NCBI GenBank assembly: GCA_951804985.1
Contig: OX638135.1
Coordinates: 36,101,670-36,165,669, forward strand
Length of the DNA: 64,000 nucleotides
Reading direction: 5' to 3'
Source of the DNA: Dryomyza anilis
Lineage: Eukaryota; Arthropoda; Insecta; Diptera; Dryomyzidae
Each line of letters starts with the position of its first letter. Position 1 is the first letter of the stretch. Under the pieces are notes generated by a model. The model did no database searches. It saw only the letters and a list, made by a program, of their open reading frames with translations, and was not told where the DNA came from. Made by a program: the position numbers and the translations under genes. Below, piece by piece: positions 11,608 to 22,334 of this stretch.

Positions 11608-12838
11608 TTGTAATGTACGATTATTTTTTTTTTCTAAATAATTCACGAATATTTTGTGACTACATTTGATCAGTTTAATTGTTAAATCATGTAAATAATT
11701 ATTTTTTGATTAATGTATTTCGATAAATTTTCGATACACAAATTACACCTCTACATTTTGTAAGTTGTCGAAAAAAAAATGATACCAATTTAGTTCCTTT
11801 CAAGCTTACCGAAATTCATTTTCGATTCGAAATTACAATGTACACTTACTATGTAAAACAGTTGCGAAATCAACACCTTTCTTTTCCATTTGTGACTTCG
11901 AGAAACGCACATCAATAGTGTTCTCTAATCGGAATTTGTATATATAATCCGTAAATTGTTTAAATTAATAAAAACTTTTCCTTAAAAATATAAATTTGTC
12001 CTTTCGATGGAAAAAAAGAAAGATTAAAAAAACTGAAAGTTAATTCTTTAAGAAAATTGTTAAAAGCGTTTGTTCTTTTATAAGACACGTATGTATGGAA
12101 AAAGTCCCATAAATCACGCTTGCATAATTCCAATCGGCACATCCATTCCAAGGTAATTAGAAAACACACATTTAAGAAAAAATAAGTAAAACTAATATTA
12201 AACATTTTATAGGAATTTAAATTGATTTGATTGACACTATTCACGTGTTTCCACCATTTTCCTCGGTAGTTCGAAATTTGCATTATCCAAGATAATTCTC
12301 CAACCAAATGTGAAAAAAATAGAACATATTAACTATTTTCAAACAAAAATTATTATTTCATTTCATTTGTGTTATTTAGTATTATTGATTGAATTTCGGG
12401 TGCAAGAAATGAGCACAAATAGAAACCGTCGTCCAACAACACCTATTTTTCGACGTACCGATATAAAAAACATCGTTTCAGCAATCACTTTTACCACGAT
12501 CTCGATCAAGAACCACGGCTTTAAAGCGCAGATTGATTAGAAATAAATCTTGGAAAGAATCTGTTTTAAAACTACAACATACAGTCTATTTTTCTAGAAG
12601 TCTGCAATAATCAAAAACGAAACAAAATTATCAAATGCAAAACGTGAAAAAAAGTTTAAAAACCATATAAGTGGCTCTTAAAACTACCCAAAATGGAAAA
12701 AAACAAAATCCCAAAAAATATATCTAAATTGTTGAAAGTGATAATTTGATAATTAAATAATGAAAAATTTGATAATTAAAATTATATCAGTCTTTAAAAT
12801 TTGAATTTCCGTAATACCTATAAAATTCTGAACATACC
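11608..12838 (+). repeat. 1.2-kb dispersed repeat, copy 1 (possible solo LTR)
   Basis: Matches 19307-20487 in the same orientation over its full length with small indels. Both copies start TGTAATGTACGATTA and end AAATTCT(G)AACA, giving LTR-like TG...CA ends. Copy 2 begins ~35 bases after the stop of a gypsy integrase, exactly where a 3' LTR should start. I see no flanking target duplication. Two short reading frames are open in both copies (minus 11960-12307; plus 12310-12540), but high overall identity alone could explain that. Confidence 0.75.
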
Positions 12839-13454
12839 TGTTTGCGAAAAAAGGCGTCTATTTACGGGGTTTCCTAACAATTCAAAATTAATTAAAAGAC
12901 AGAAGTTTATATGTTTTTTCTTATATTTATTTGAGCAAATATATTTATAAGTTAAGGGACAAACCAAAGCGTTTGCCATATAATGTTGAAAGATGTATAA
13001 AAATACAAGATATTATTGGAAATCATGAAAGGAGATCCAATATATGAAATAAGTATAAAATATGAGTTAATATGCAGGAACTTAGTTCTTACTTAGAAGT
13101 TCTTCTGTTGGTGGGTGGCAGCAAAGAGATCAAGTGCTGCTCAAGTGCAGTCCCGAGAACCTCAAAGAAGGAGGGTCGAAAGAAAAAGTATCGAAATTCA
13201 CCTCTTGACGTTTGTCCTGTCAAGGAATGTACTAAATTAATAATACAGTGTTTACACTCCAAAGTTTTGGCGTAAACATTGTCGCCCACTTTGCAGTATT
13301 ACACTCTGCAAAATAAATTATATCGAAAGATATTTCCATACTATGTGCTGAAAAAAAAGCAAAATTAATACGTAAAAGTAAAAAAAAAATAAGAAAAACA
13401 CATAGGTTATCAAAATGTACATGGATCAGAAAGGATCCACAAATTATGTATGCA

Positions 13455-14250
13455 TCATGTTATGTGTGTCATGTCATACAGTCTTAAACATTTCGAAGTA
13501 GAAGTTACGTTTCGAATATATGGATTAATTTCAGTATTTCGCAAATTACCAAACTGGACCATAGAAGGGTAGTTGGTTTCGAAAGGCAAATTACTGTTAC
13601 GTTTGGTAACATCAGTGTCATAACGGACAGTAGTGGTAAAGCAAGAAACTTTGTGAACTGGTAGTAGTCCCGTAAGAATCCAGCCAAATACAGTTTCCTG
13701 GGCAATCAGGGTGCCTAGGACGTTTCGCTTTATACCCTCCATCATAATCAATGGATAGAGGTCACCACCAATTAGAACGTCAATTGTAGAACTTTGAACA
13801 AAGTATTTATCAGCTAAGACCATATTTGGTAATTGGTGCTGGATAGAGGGTTCTATTTGACACGATGGTAATGCACCTGCAATTGTGGTTAAAACCAGCG
13901 CCGTTGCCTCTAAGTGTAAATTAGGACCAATGAGAGATCCAATTACAAAAGAGTATCGCAGCAATGCAATACGAGCAATACAGGCTCGTGTCGAAGACAC
14001 TGGCAGCTTCAAAAGATTACAAAGGCGTTTTGAAATAAAAGAAGTTTCAGACGCAGAATCAATTAGTGCCCTTGCTGAGTACGTAATACCCATGTAACAT
14101 ACATTTTTAATGGCAGTACCCAGAAGCACTTCTGAAGTTTGAGAAGCAAAACAAGATCGAAGGCTTTGGCGGTGGACGGGATCCTGGTGCCGCCGACGTA
14201 ATCGACTCACAGCTCATGAAGGGAGATGAAGTGGACTGTATGTTGTTAAA
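13455..14250 (-). pseudogene. BEL/Pao B aspartic protease
   Basis: Read on the minus strand, LRSCFASQTSEVLLGTAI leads into TYSARALIDSASETSFISKRL with the Asp-Ser active site, then SCQIEPSIQHQLPNMVLADK, DVLIGGDLYPLIMMEG and VFGWILTGLLP. The frame runs on to NLPFETNYPSMVQFG and then loses similarity. Compared with A it lacks a stretch between VRYD and TKRNS and a few codons after it. The protease core itself is open and looks less damaged than in A. Confidence 0.85.
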
Positions 14251-14259
14251 AGTGGGTTG

Positions 14260-15540
14260 CGTGTTGAATGACGAAGGACGAGACCCTAATGCCACCGACG
14301 TAGTCGTATCCCTGCTCATAAAAGAAGCCGAAGGCTCAGAGACATCCCTATGTAAAAGCGTATGATGACGCTTTTTACACACTGAACAACCGTAAGCACT
14401 TTTACAATCGTTAAACTCATGGGACCTATTAAGGCAGTTAACGCAACATTGAATAGCGATCGGAGCCGCTCATTTGTAAAAATAGTTTACAGACCCGCAA
14501 AACATGTTGCTATGTGGGGCAAAGAACACAAAGTGATCCTGTAAGGTGTGTGTGAAAACTATTGTATTTTTTAGGCAGAGCTGGGTGTTTTAGATGAAGC
14601 GGTTTTGCACGTGGAAGTTTAACGGTAGTGTGACCGCGGATGTATCCGATAAATTCAAGTGTTTTGAAGCGTTCAGAAAGAAACGCATCAAGACAACTCC
14701 ACTTAGGGATAGCCGACTTATCCAACAAACTTTGTTCCCAGAGAGCCAAGGTTGCTTCAGGTAAGCGCTGAGAGCATATAAATATTAGGATGAGATCTCA
14801 ATTTGTCGTATCAATATCATAAATCGAAAAAGATGCAAGACTATTGTTAATAGTTCGTTGCAAATTCTTAAGTGCTGCAGCGCTTTCATTAGTTACGACA
14901 GGAAGGTCGAATAAAATTTTAAGTTGGCCGTTGACCAATACACGTTTATTCTCATAAACGTCTTTGAGATTTCGACAGGCTAAATCGAAACCGCTATTCG
15001 TAAGAGGAGCCTTTTGCACTATATCGCGTGCGTCCCCGCTAGTCTTTTGCAAAAGATGGTAAAGACGTTCAACATCTGTAAGACGTGAGTTGCGAATGTA
15101 TATGGCAGAGAATAGATCTCTGAACGTAGGCCAAGATGCATATTCGCCGGCGAACACATCAGTGTCGTAAGGGGGAAGGCGTAAATTATTCGATTAAAAA
15201 ATCATCGGAGGCAGGCGGCAGCTGAGGTGGTAGAAGTTTCGCTGAGCTGGTGAAAAAGCTCGTTAATAGCGGACATATTGGAGACATAAGTCTGAAATAT
15301 GGTCTTATATTTTCTTTTGACCACAGGAATATCTTCATCATCGACAGAATCTTCCTTAGAATCGAGGAATTGCAGACACCGATCATATTTGGTTTTAAAA
15401 ATTGACCAAAGTGATTTTAATTCATCACGGAATACTTCCAGGGAATATTTTGTATGGTTTTCAACCGAAATGTCAATAAATGATGACTGAAATTCGACCA
15501 GTGCATCTGCAGCACGGATAAAAATATCCAAAGCAGTCAT
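14260..15540 (-). pseudogene. BEL/Pao B gag
   Basis: The start MTALDIFIRAADALVEFQSS at 15540 matches element A. A frame break near 15200 separates the N-terminus from the DUF1759-type core (VFAGEYASWPTFRDLFSAIY, 15157-14798). Further breaks at about 14798 and 14510 precede the zinc knuckle at about 14450-14360 (C-V-N-C-L-N-R-S-H-E-F-N-D-C, then CSVCKKRHHTLLH). The LTR-like block that interrupts A at this point is absent, so B shows the uninterrupted state. Confidence 0.85.
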
Positions 15541-15807
15541 ATTGAATGGAGTTTAAAAACGCCGTTAAAAAAAAATAAAACTTTAAAAAATTCAGCAAAA
15601 AAAAGTCATCAGTAAATTGTTAAATTTGAAATATAAAAAGGTTAGACCACTTACTATAAGTGTATGGAATACAATTTATAAACACAAGCAGGGATGTCGC
15701 TTCAATGAGGGAAGCATACACCAAAAAAAATCAAAATCAAAAAATATAAATTTTTTAAAGTAATTTTGTATATTACGATATTTAATTTATTGAAATAAAT
15801 TTATGTT

Positions 15808-16185
15808 CGCCACCACTGTGCTTGAGCATCCACTCACTAAATGATCCGTCCAACGATGCGATTATTTCCACTCAATTGTGGCTCTCCATCGATGATCACT
15901 AATAAAACGACAATAGTTTTCAGCCGATCACTCACAAATTGTGTGCAGTATGGCAATCACAATTATAAAACACTCGTGTTAAAAAAAAACAATGCTGCAC
16001 TCTGGCAGAGTGGCAGCAGTTGCTATGAAAGTCACTCAAAAAAGACTAAAGCCACGAACTCGACGCGAAAAAATGCAAGAGATGCAGTCGTCACTCAAAT
16101 TAAAAGTCGGTTCTCACTAATCACGAAGAGTGTGTGTATTTGACGCAACAGTAGCGACAGAAAAAAAAATAGAGTTGCCACGTCA
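15808..16185 (-). repeat. Probable 5' LTR and primer site of BEL/Pao B
   Basis: On the minus strand the sequence upstream of the leader ends ...GCTCAAGCACA and is followed by GTGGTGGCGAAC, which looks like an LTR end followed by a primer-binding site. The proposed start is near GTGACGTGGCAACTC. No second copy exists in the window, so the LTR call rests on position and composition only. The length would be about 380 bp. Upstream (16186-16735) is AT-rich with nothing recognised. Confidence 0.4.
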
Positions 16186-16794
16186 CTAATTAAAATTTTC
16201 AAAATAATTTTCTTTTTAAATGTATTTTGAATTAGTCAAAATGGACCCAAAAATCATTTTAAAATTATGTTAGTAACAAAATCATTATGGAAAATTTGCT
16301 TTTTCACACGTTGACTATTTTTTTAATTTATTTATAAACCACACACTTTTCGCGAATAGTAGGATGGTAACCACGAAACACAAACAAAATTCACTCAATT
16401 CAACGACATTCGAATTGTTTAATACGGAGCACTAAGTCAAAAATGGACTTGTGTATTAATTATAATAATTTTTTAAAAATAATAATAATATTCAAGAATT
16501 ATTATAAGTACTTATTTTTTGCTCAAATATAGATTTACAAATGTACCTTTCCTTTAAGAATTCGTGTTCCTGTGATATTTTATTTGTTTATCCGTTCGAA
16601 GCTATGCTTCGTTGATGCAGTCAGCTGGAGCGGCGCAGTCCAAATTCTATTTATTTTGTTTTATTCTGGATGAAATAAAATCTTTTTAATTAATTTTGAA
16701 TTGTTGATCCGGTTATTTCTGCTGTTCAACTGGAAAATTGTAATTTTGATTCAACCACTGACAAAGAATACCCATTAAATAGAATACAATTTCA

Positions 16795-17640
16795 ACAATT
16801 GAAAACGGTTAAAACTCTTTTTCCAAAATTCGAAACCCAAGGTTTGGGCAGAACAAAATTAATTAAACACGGAATTGATGTAGCAGACGCAAAGCCAGTC
16901 AAACAATGATTCTATCCCGTTTCTCCTGCGGTAGAAAAATTAATGTTTAAGGAAGTTGATAGAATGATCGGTTTAGGCATAATAGAAAAATCTGCAAGCC
17001 CTTGGAGTTCCCTAATGTGGATGGTAATAAAACCAGGGAAAGTAAGGCTCTGTTTAGATGCACGTAAAATTAACGAAGTAACCAAAAAAGATGCACCTCT
17101 TCATAGTATTGAAGTTTTTTTTTCACGGTTGCCAAAGGCTAACATAATTTCATAAATTGATCTGAAAGATGCATTTTGGCAAGTAGCTCTCACGGAAAAT
17201 TCAAAACCCCTCACAGCATTTACTATTCCAGGACGCCCCTTATACCAGTTTGTTGTTATGCCATTTGGTTTGTGTAAGCGCCATAAACAATGTGTCGATT
17301 AATGGACGAACTTATTCCACCGGACTTAAAACATTGCGTTTTTGGATATCTGTACGACTTATGTGTTGTGTCAGACAATTTCGAAACCCATTTGTCAATC
17401 CTTGTGCGGTTCTCTGAAGAATTTCGTATGGCTAACCTCACGCTAAATATAAGTAAAAGTAAATTTTGGGTTACTCAGGTTCAATACTTAGGTTATACAA
17501 TAGGAAATGCCGGAATATCAACTGATTCCGACAAGGTAAAATCAATTTTAACTTGGCCAACACCTAAAAATATTCAGCAAGTTAGAGCCTTTTTAGGATT
17601 AGCTGGTTGGTATAGGAGAGATACTCCTATAGGAGGTATA
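16795..17640 (+). pseudogene. Gypsy A reverse transcriptase
   Basis: Readable blocks in order: KTLFPKFETQGLGRTKLIKH, a TGA near 16908, YPVSPAVEKLMFKEVDRMI, GKVRLCLDARKINEVT, a TAA near 17153, IDLKDAFWQVALTENS (motif A, Asp kept), RPLYQFVVMPFGLC, a frame change near 17280, then the catalytic box as YLYDLCVVSD. The first catalytic Asp of YLDD has become Tyr, so this copy is dead even without its stops. The connection region (QYLGYTIGNAGI, VRAFLGLAGWYRR) follows. Confidence 0.88.
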
Positions 17641-18245
17641 GGAGTTCTTTCTACAAAGAAAAAATTCATGTGGACAGATAATGCACAAATTGCATTTGAT
17701 AAAGTAAAAAAAATTATTAACATCAGCACCTGTTCTACAAATCGGAAAACGGTGCAGAAAACCCTGTGGCATTTATGTCAAAAAAATTAAATTCTTCACA
17801 ACGAAACTATAGCGTAACAGAACGAGAATGTTTGGCTGCTGTTGAAGCTATAGAACGATTTCGCTGTTATCTGGAACTTTAAGAGTTCGAAGTGATAACA
17901 GATCACTCTAGCCTTGTATGGTTAATGCGACAGCCTAATTTAAGTGGAAGGGTCGCGCGCTGGGTTTTTAAGTTGCAAAGTTATAAATTCACAATTAGCC
18001 ATAGGAAAGGTAAAGAAAATGTTGTCCCTGACGCTTTATCGCGACTGTATGGTGAGGAAATTTCCGAACTAACAGATTTAGGCCCTGAAGTCGATAAAAA
18101 TTCGCCTCACTTTCAAAATTCTGAATACGAAAATCTTAAAAATAAAATTAATTTAAATCAGGCAAAATTTCCTGATTTGAAAATAGTTGATGGGTATGTT
18201 TACATCAGAACCGAACATTGTAGTGGAATAGCAGAGCAAGAATAA
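17641..18245 (+). pseudogene. Gypsy A RNase H
   Basis: The frame changes near 17760 to NSSQRNYSVTERECLAAVEAIERFRCYLE, the usual gypsy RNase H block, then a TAA near 17881, and ITDHSSLVWLMRQPNLSGRVARW with HRKGKENVVPDALSRLYGEE, the normal end of the domain. The first RNase H Asp segment is not readable, probably lost between 17640 and 17770. Confidence 0.8.
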
Positions 18246-18248
18246 AAT

Positions 18249-19275
18249 GCTTGGAAGCTTTGGATTCCGCAGGAAATGACAAACGACGTATTAAATCGAA
18301 CGCATGATAATGTCATTCTTGCACATGGTGGTACGAGACGTATGCGATTATGTTAGAAACTGCGATGTATGTAAATCAACAAAAGCGACTAATGTCACAC
18401 TTAAACCACCAATGGGTAAACCGTCATTAACTACTAGACCATTTCAGCGATTATTCATAGATTTATTAGGACCTTATCCAAGTAGTAAATCAGGATACAT
18501 AGGATAGCCAAAATTTCATTGGCTATGCCCGCTTAAAAAATTCACATTGACATTAATTCAAGAATTCTTATTAAAAAATATATTGTTCACATATACGGCG
18601 TGTCTGAAACTATTGTTAGCGATAATGGCTCCCAGTTCAAAGCCAACAAATTCAATGCATTTTTGACCGAACTTGGAATTACGTACGTATATACGGCCTT
18701 ATATTCACCTCAGTCAAATGCATCAGAGAGTTTAAAACGTTCTCTAATGGCTGGGATTCGAGCATATCTTCAAAAGGATCATCGCGACTGGGATGTGAAT
18801 ATAAGTTCTATAAGTTGTGCTTTGCGTAATTCGATACACCAAGCCATAGTTTGTTCACCATATCATGCTCTATATGGGTTTGATATGATTACACACGGTT
18901 CGTCATACAAATTGCTTAAAAATTTACAAATCCTCGATGAACCTGCTATTAAACTTACTAGTGATGACACATTGCCACTTTTGAGATAAGATTTACAAAA
19001 AAATATTTCTAATGCATATGAAAAGAACGCAAAACAATATAATTTACGCACTAAACCAATTTCTTTTGTTATTGGTCAAGAAGTGTTTAGACGTAATTTT
19101 GCATAAAGTAGTTTTGAAAAAAGATTTAATGGGAAACTGAGTCCTGCGTTTCTAAAAGCAAGAGTGAGAGCTAAATTAGGAAATTTCTATTTCGACCTGG
19201 AAGATTTGCAAGGAAAACTGATCGGCACTTATCACGCAAAGATATTCGTCAGTGATCGTCCTTTTTCCAGCTAAT
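18249..19275 (+). pseudogene. Gypsy A integrase
   Basis: WKLWIPQEMTNDVLNR and AHGGTRRM represent the zinc-finger start; after a frame change the second half reads CDYVRNCDVCKST. The catalytic core shows FIDLLGPYPSSKSGY, IVSDNGSQFKANKFNAFL and SPQSNASESLKRSLMAGIRAY, so the D, D and E residues can all be seen although in different frames. The chromodomain-free tail ends KIFVSDRPFSS at about 19272. The stop lies ~35 bases before the 1.2-kb repeat. Confidence 0.85.
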
Positions 19276-19306
19276 ACTCTGCAGCAAAGAATTGTGTATT
19301 ATCTGG

Positions 19307-20487
19307 TTTTGTAATGTACGATTATTTATTTTTTTCTAAATAATTCACGAATATTTTGTGACTACATTTGATCAGTTTAATTGTTATATCATGTAAATAA
19401 TTATTTTTTTGATTAATGTATTTCGATAAATTTTCGATACACAAATTACACCTCTACATTTTGTAAGTTGTCGAAAAAAGAAATATGATACCAATTTTGT
19501 TCCTTTCAAGCTTAACGAAATTGATTTCGAAATCAACATCTTTCTTTTCCATTTGTGACTTCGAGAAACGCACATCAATATTTTTCTCTAATCGGAATTT
19601 GTATATATAATCCGTAAATAGTTTAAATTACTAAAAACTTTTCATTAAAAATATAAATTTGTGCTTTTGATGGAAAAAAAGAAAGATTAAAAAAACTAAA
19701 AGTTAATTCTTTAAGAAAATGGTTAAAAGCGTTTGTTCTTTTATAAGACACGTGTGTATGGAAAAAGTCCCATAAATCACGCTTGCATAATTCCAATCGG
19801 CACATCCATTCCAAGGTAATTATAAAACACACATTTAAGAAAAAATAAGTAAAACTAATATTAAATATTTTATAGGAATTTAAATTGATTTGATTGACAC
19901 TATTCACGTGTTTACACCATTTTCCCGCAGTAGTTCGAAATTTGCATTGTCCAAGATAATTCTCCAACCAAAGGTACAAAATAGAGAACATATTAACGAG
20001 TTTCAAACAAAAATTATTATTTCATTTCATTTGTGTTATTTAGTATTATTGATTGAATTTCTGGTGCGAGAAATGAGCACAAATAGAAACAGTCGTCCAA
20101 CAACACCTATTTTTCGACGTACCGATATAGAAAACATCGTTTCAGCAATCACTTTTATCACGATCTCGATCAAGAACCACGGCTTTCAAGCGCAGATTGA
20201 TCAGAAATAAATCTTGGAAAGAATCTGTTTTAAAACTACAACATACAGTCCATTTTTCTAGAAGTCTGCAATAATCAAAAACGAAACAAAATTATCAAAA
20301 CAAAACGTAAAAAAAAGTTTAAAAACCATATAAGTGCCTCTTAAAACTACCCAAAATGGAAAAAATATCCCAAAAAATCCCAAAAAATATATCGAGATTG
20401 TTGAGTGTTAAAAAATTTGATAATTAAAATTATATCAATCTTTAAAATTTGAATTCCCGCAATACCTATAAAATTCTAACATACCCT
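19307..20487 (+). repeat. 1.2-kb dispersed repeat, copy 2 (possible gypsy A 3' LTR)
   Basis: Second copy of the repeat at 11608-12838, in the same orientation. It begins TGTAATGTACG right after the gypsy A integrase stop and ends TTCTAACA. Position and TG...CA ends favour a 3' LTR; length (1.18 kb) is long but possible. The open frames seen in copy 1 are also open here (minus 19623-20006; plus ~19990-20210, containing MSTNRNSRPTTPIFRRTDI). Confidence 0.7.
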
Positions 20488-21734
20488 TATCTAATAATGC
20501 ACGTAAAAGAATTTGCTACTTAAAATTATTTAATGTAAAATAATTACTTAAAATCTAAAATATTAATAGTTAAACAAATGAATAAATATATTTTATGAGT
20601 GATACCAGTGTAAAGGCTACTTAAAGCGCATAAAAAAAATAAATAAAAAAACCAAAGGGTTGACCAATAATAAATAAGAAACAAAAATTTGAAAATATAC
20701 TAAAATCAAAAGAAGTATAAAAAAAATGATAACACAAAAAAAAAATAAAATATAAAGTACATGGAAAGATAAAATTCAATAAAAAAAATTTGTTGGTTGG
20801 TGATAAAAATATATCACAACGATTAGAAAAAACAAAACGAACAATAAGATAACGAAAAGAAGAGAAAAAAACGCAAATGCAAAGAAAAAGTAGTTTAAAA
20901 AGATCATGCTGCAAAAATTATTGCATGAGATAAATTTATTTTTTCTTAGCAACAGCATCAGCGAGAATCGAGGAAGGCCTTTCATCGTCGCGTGCACACA
21001 ATGTAAGTTTTTGCTTTGATTAATATTCTCCCTTTAACATTTTTTTTATTACTGTTTTCTCTCATTATGTTAACATAACATGATCACTTAAAGTTAACAT
21101 AGAGCGGAATAATTTTTGTAGAGATTAACCTTTTGTTTCTCACTTTCTCAAATTGATTTTATTTCTTTTAATAATACTCTTCGCAACAAAAAAAAAAACA
21201 AAAATAAAATGAGCGTTCAATATTATTACAGGAAATAAAATGTTAACAAATTTAATTGAATAATTATTTCGAATGAAACATAAAATAAACCAAATTTAAA
21301 TAAAACAATATAAAATGCAACTAAGCAATTTTTTTTAAAAACAATTTTTATACTTATGAAATTATTTATACTTATGAAATCATGCAAATTTCAATTGATG
21401 TAAACTTATTTTTTTGAATAATTATTTAAAATACTGCAGAAACATCATTGCAGTATATTTGACTTGTAAGATACCATCACTTTTTTTTGCTTGACCTGCA
21501 CGGGTATTGGCTACTGTAAGCCGAGGTCAAAGTTGGACCATTTAAGTTTTGTTTTTCTTTGTTTATTTTATTTAGGGACTCTGAAATAAATCGTTATGTA
21601 CGTTCTGTGGAAGATGATTAGGTCACGAACCTCCCCAAGACTGATAGCTAATGGCTAAGATGGGTGCCGCCTTCGATCTTTTTTTTACTCCAGATTTAAT
21701 TCCCTTTCACTCGACGTTACATTCTACCCATTAA
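20488..21734. other. AT-rich stretch, no gene recognised
   Basis: Low-complexity AT-rich sequence with long A and T runs. Apart from the exon-like island at 20950-21002 and a GC-richer patch around 21500-21680 with no ORF or match that I recognise, nothing can be supported here. Confidence 0.5.
20950..21002 (+). other. Candidate 53-bp micro-exon
   Basis: A GC-richer island in an AT desert is bounded by a pyrimidine tract ending TTTTTTCTTAG at 20949 and a strong donor GTAAGT at 21003. One frame (CAA CAG CAT CAG ...) is open across it. All three exon signals fit, but short matches of this sort arise by chance, and I see no neighbouring exon. Confidence 0.25.
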
Positions 21735-22155
21735 GCAATTTAAGAGTGCTCTGAAATTGCAGTAATAAAGGAGACCAATTTTGGATTGTTTTATGAGCCC
21801 TCAGAAAATTGACTCTTAAAAGTATCTCATTTAAGACAGTTTTCGGAGCTCTTAAAAATATTACTCATAAAAGATACATATTTAGGAGTTATTTAGGAAC
21901 CCTCATAAATTAGACTCCTAAAAGCATCATTGTCTCTGAGCGCTCAGAAAATAAACTCATAAAAGTTATATATTTTAGAATGTTTTAGGAACGCTCCAAA
22001 ATTTGACTCATAAAAGAGTCCCATTCATGAGCGCTTTAGGAGCCCCCTCAAATCAAATTAATTAAATCATCAAATTTAAGAGTATTTTAGGAGCACTCAG
22101 AAAAGGAAGTCATAAAAGTATCTTAGTAAGCTGGCTTTTGGAGCCTATTGTTTAA
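21735..22155 (+). repeat. Degenerate ~50-bp tandem repeat array, left part
   Basis: Eight or nine diverged units of about 46-52 bases. Each has a GGAGC-CTCAG-like start, then AAAATTGACTCATAAAAGT and a T-rich tail TTTAGGAG...TTTTA. Spacing is regular enough to be tandem rather than dispersed. Similar units resume at 24990-25135 on the other side of the CR1/Jockey copy 3 insertion. Confidence 0.75.
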
Positions 22156-22334
22156 ATAAAATTAATATACTTATATTCGTTTTGAATTTGAAATCAAATG
22201 AAAAATAATAAAATATTTGTGTAAATTCAACAGACAAACCTACATATTAAACGTATTTTTTGAAATGAATGCATATTCTCACGGATGTCTGGACTAATAT
22301 AAACATGAACATGTACTATGTTAAAATGATAAAA

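Larger units (their letters stand above)
10080..13315. repeat. 0.45-kb inverted repeat with 1.6-kb spacer
   Basis: The right arm (about 12875-13315) matches, in reverse complement, two left-arm blocks (about 11065-11250 and 10080-10348). Shared blocks include GCAAAGAGA, GTTTGCCATAT and TTTGGCGTAAACATT...CGCCCACTTTGCAG. The gap in the left arm is filled by the R700 repeat, inserted after the arms formed. The spacer holds the 1.2-kb repeat copy 1. The outer 240 bases of the arms look LTR-like (the arm reads into AATAAA). Whether this is a foldback element or two inverted solo LTRs is open. Confidence 0.75.
13440..16185 (-). mobile_element. BEL/Pao retrotransposon B (truncated)
   Basis: The 5' part of a BEL/Pao element on the minus strand, closely related to A: probable LTR (15808-16185), leader, gag and protease, ending at the start of reverse transcriptase near 13455. 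Everything downstream is missing. The protease-RT linker has lost ~40 codons compared with element A. Confidence 0.82.
16740..19275 (+). mobile_element. Ty3/gypsy retrotransposon A, pol only, decayed
   Basis: Reverse transcriptase, RNase H and integrase homology follow in gypsy order on the plus strand with many stops. No gag or protease is seen upstream. The 1.2-kb repeat copy 2 begins just after the integrase and may be the 3' LTR. The element is 5' truncated. Confidence 0.85.

Noticed and set aside
15841..16143. 100-codon plus frame
   Set aside because: It lies antisense over the probable LTR of BEL/Pao B and has no recognisable content.
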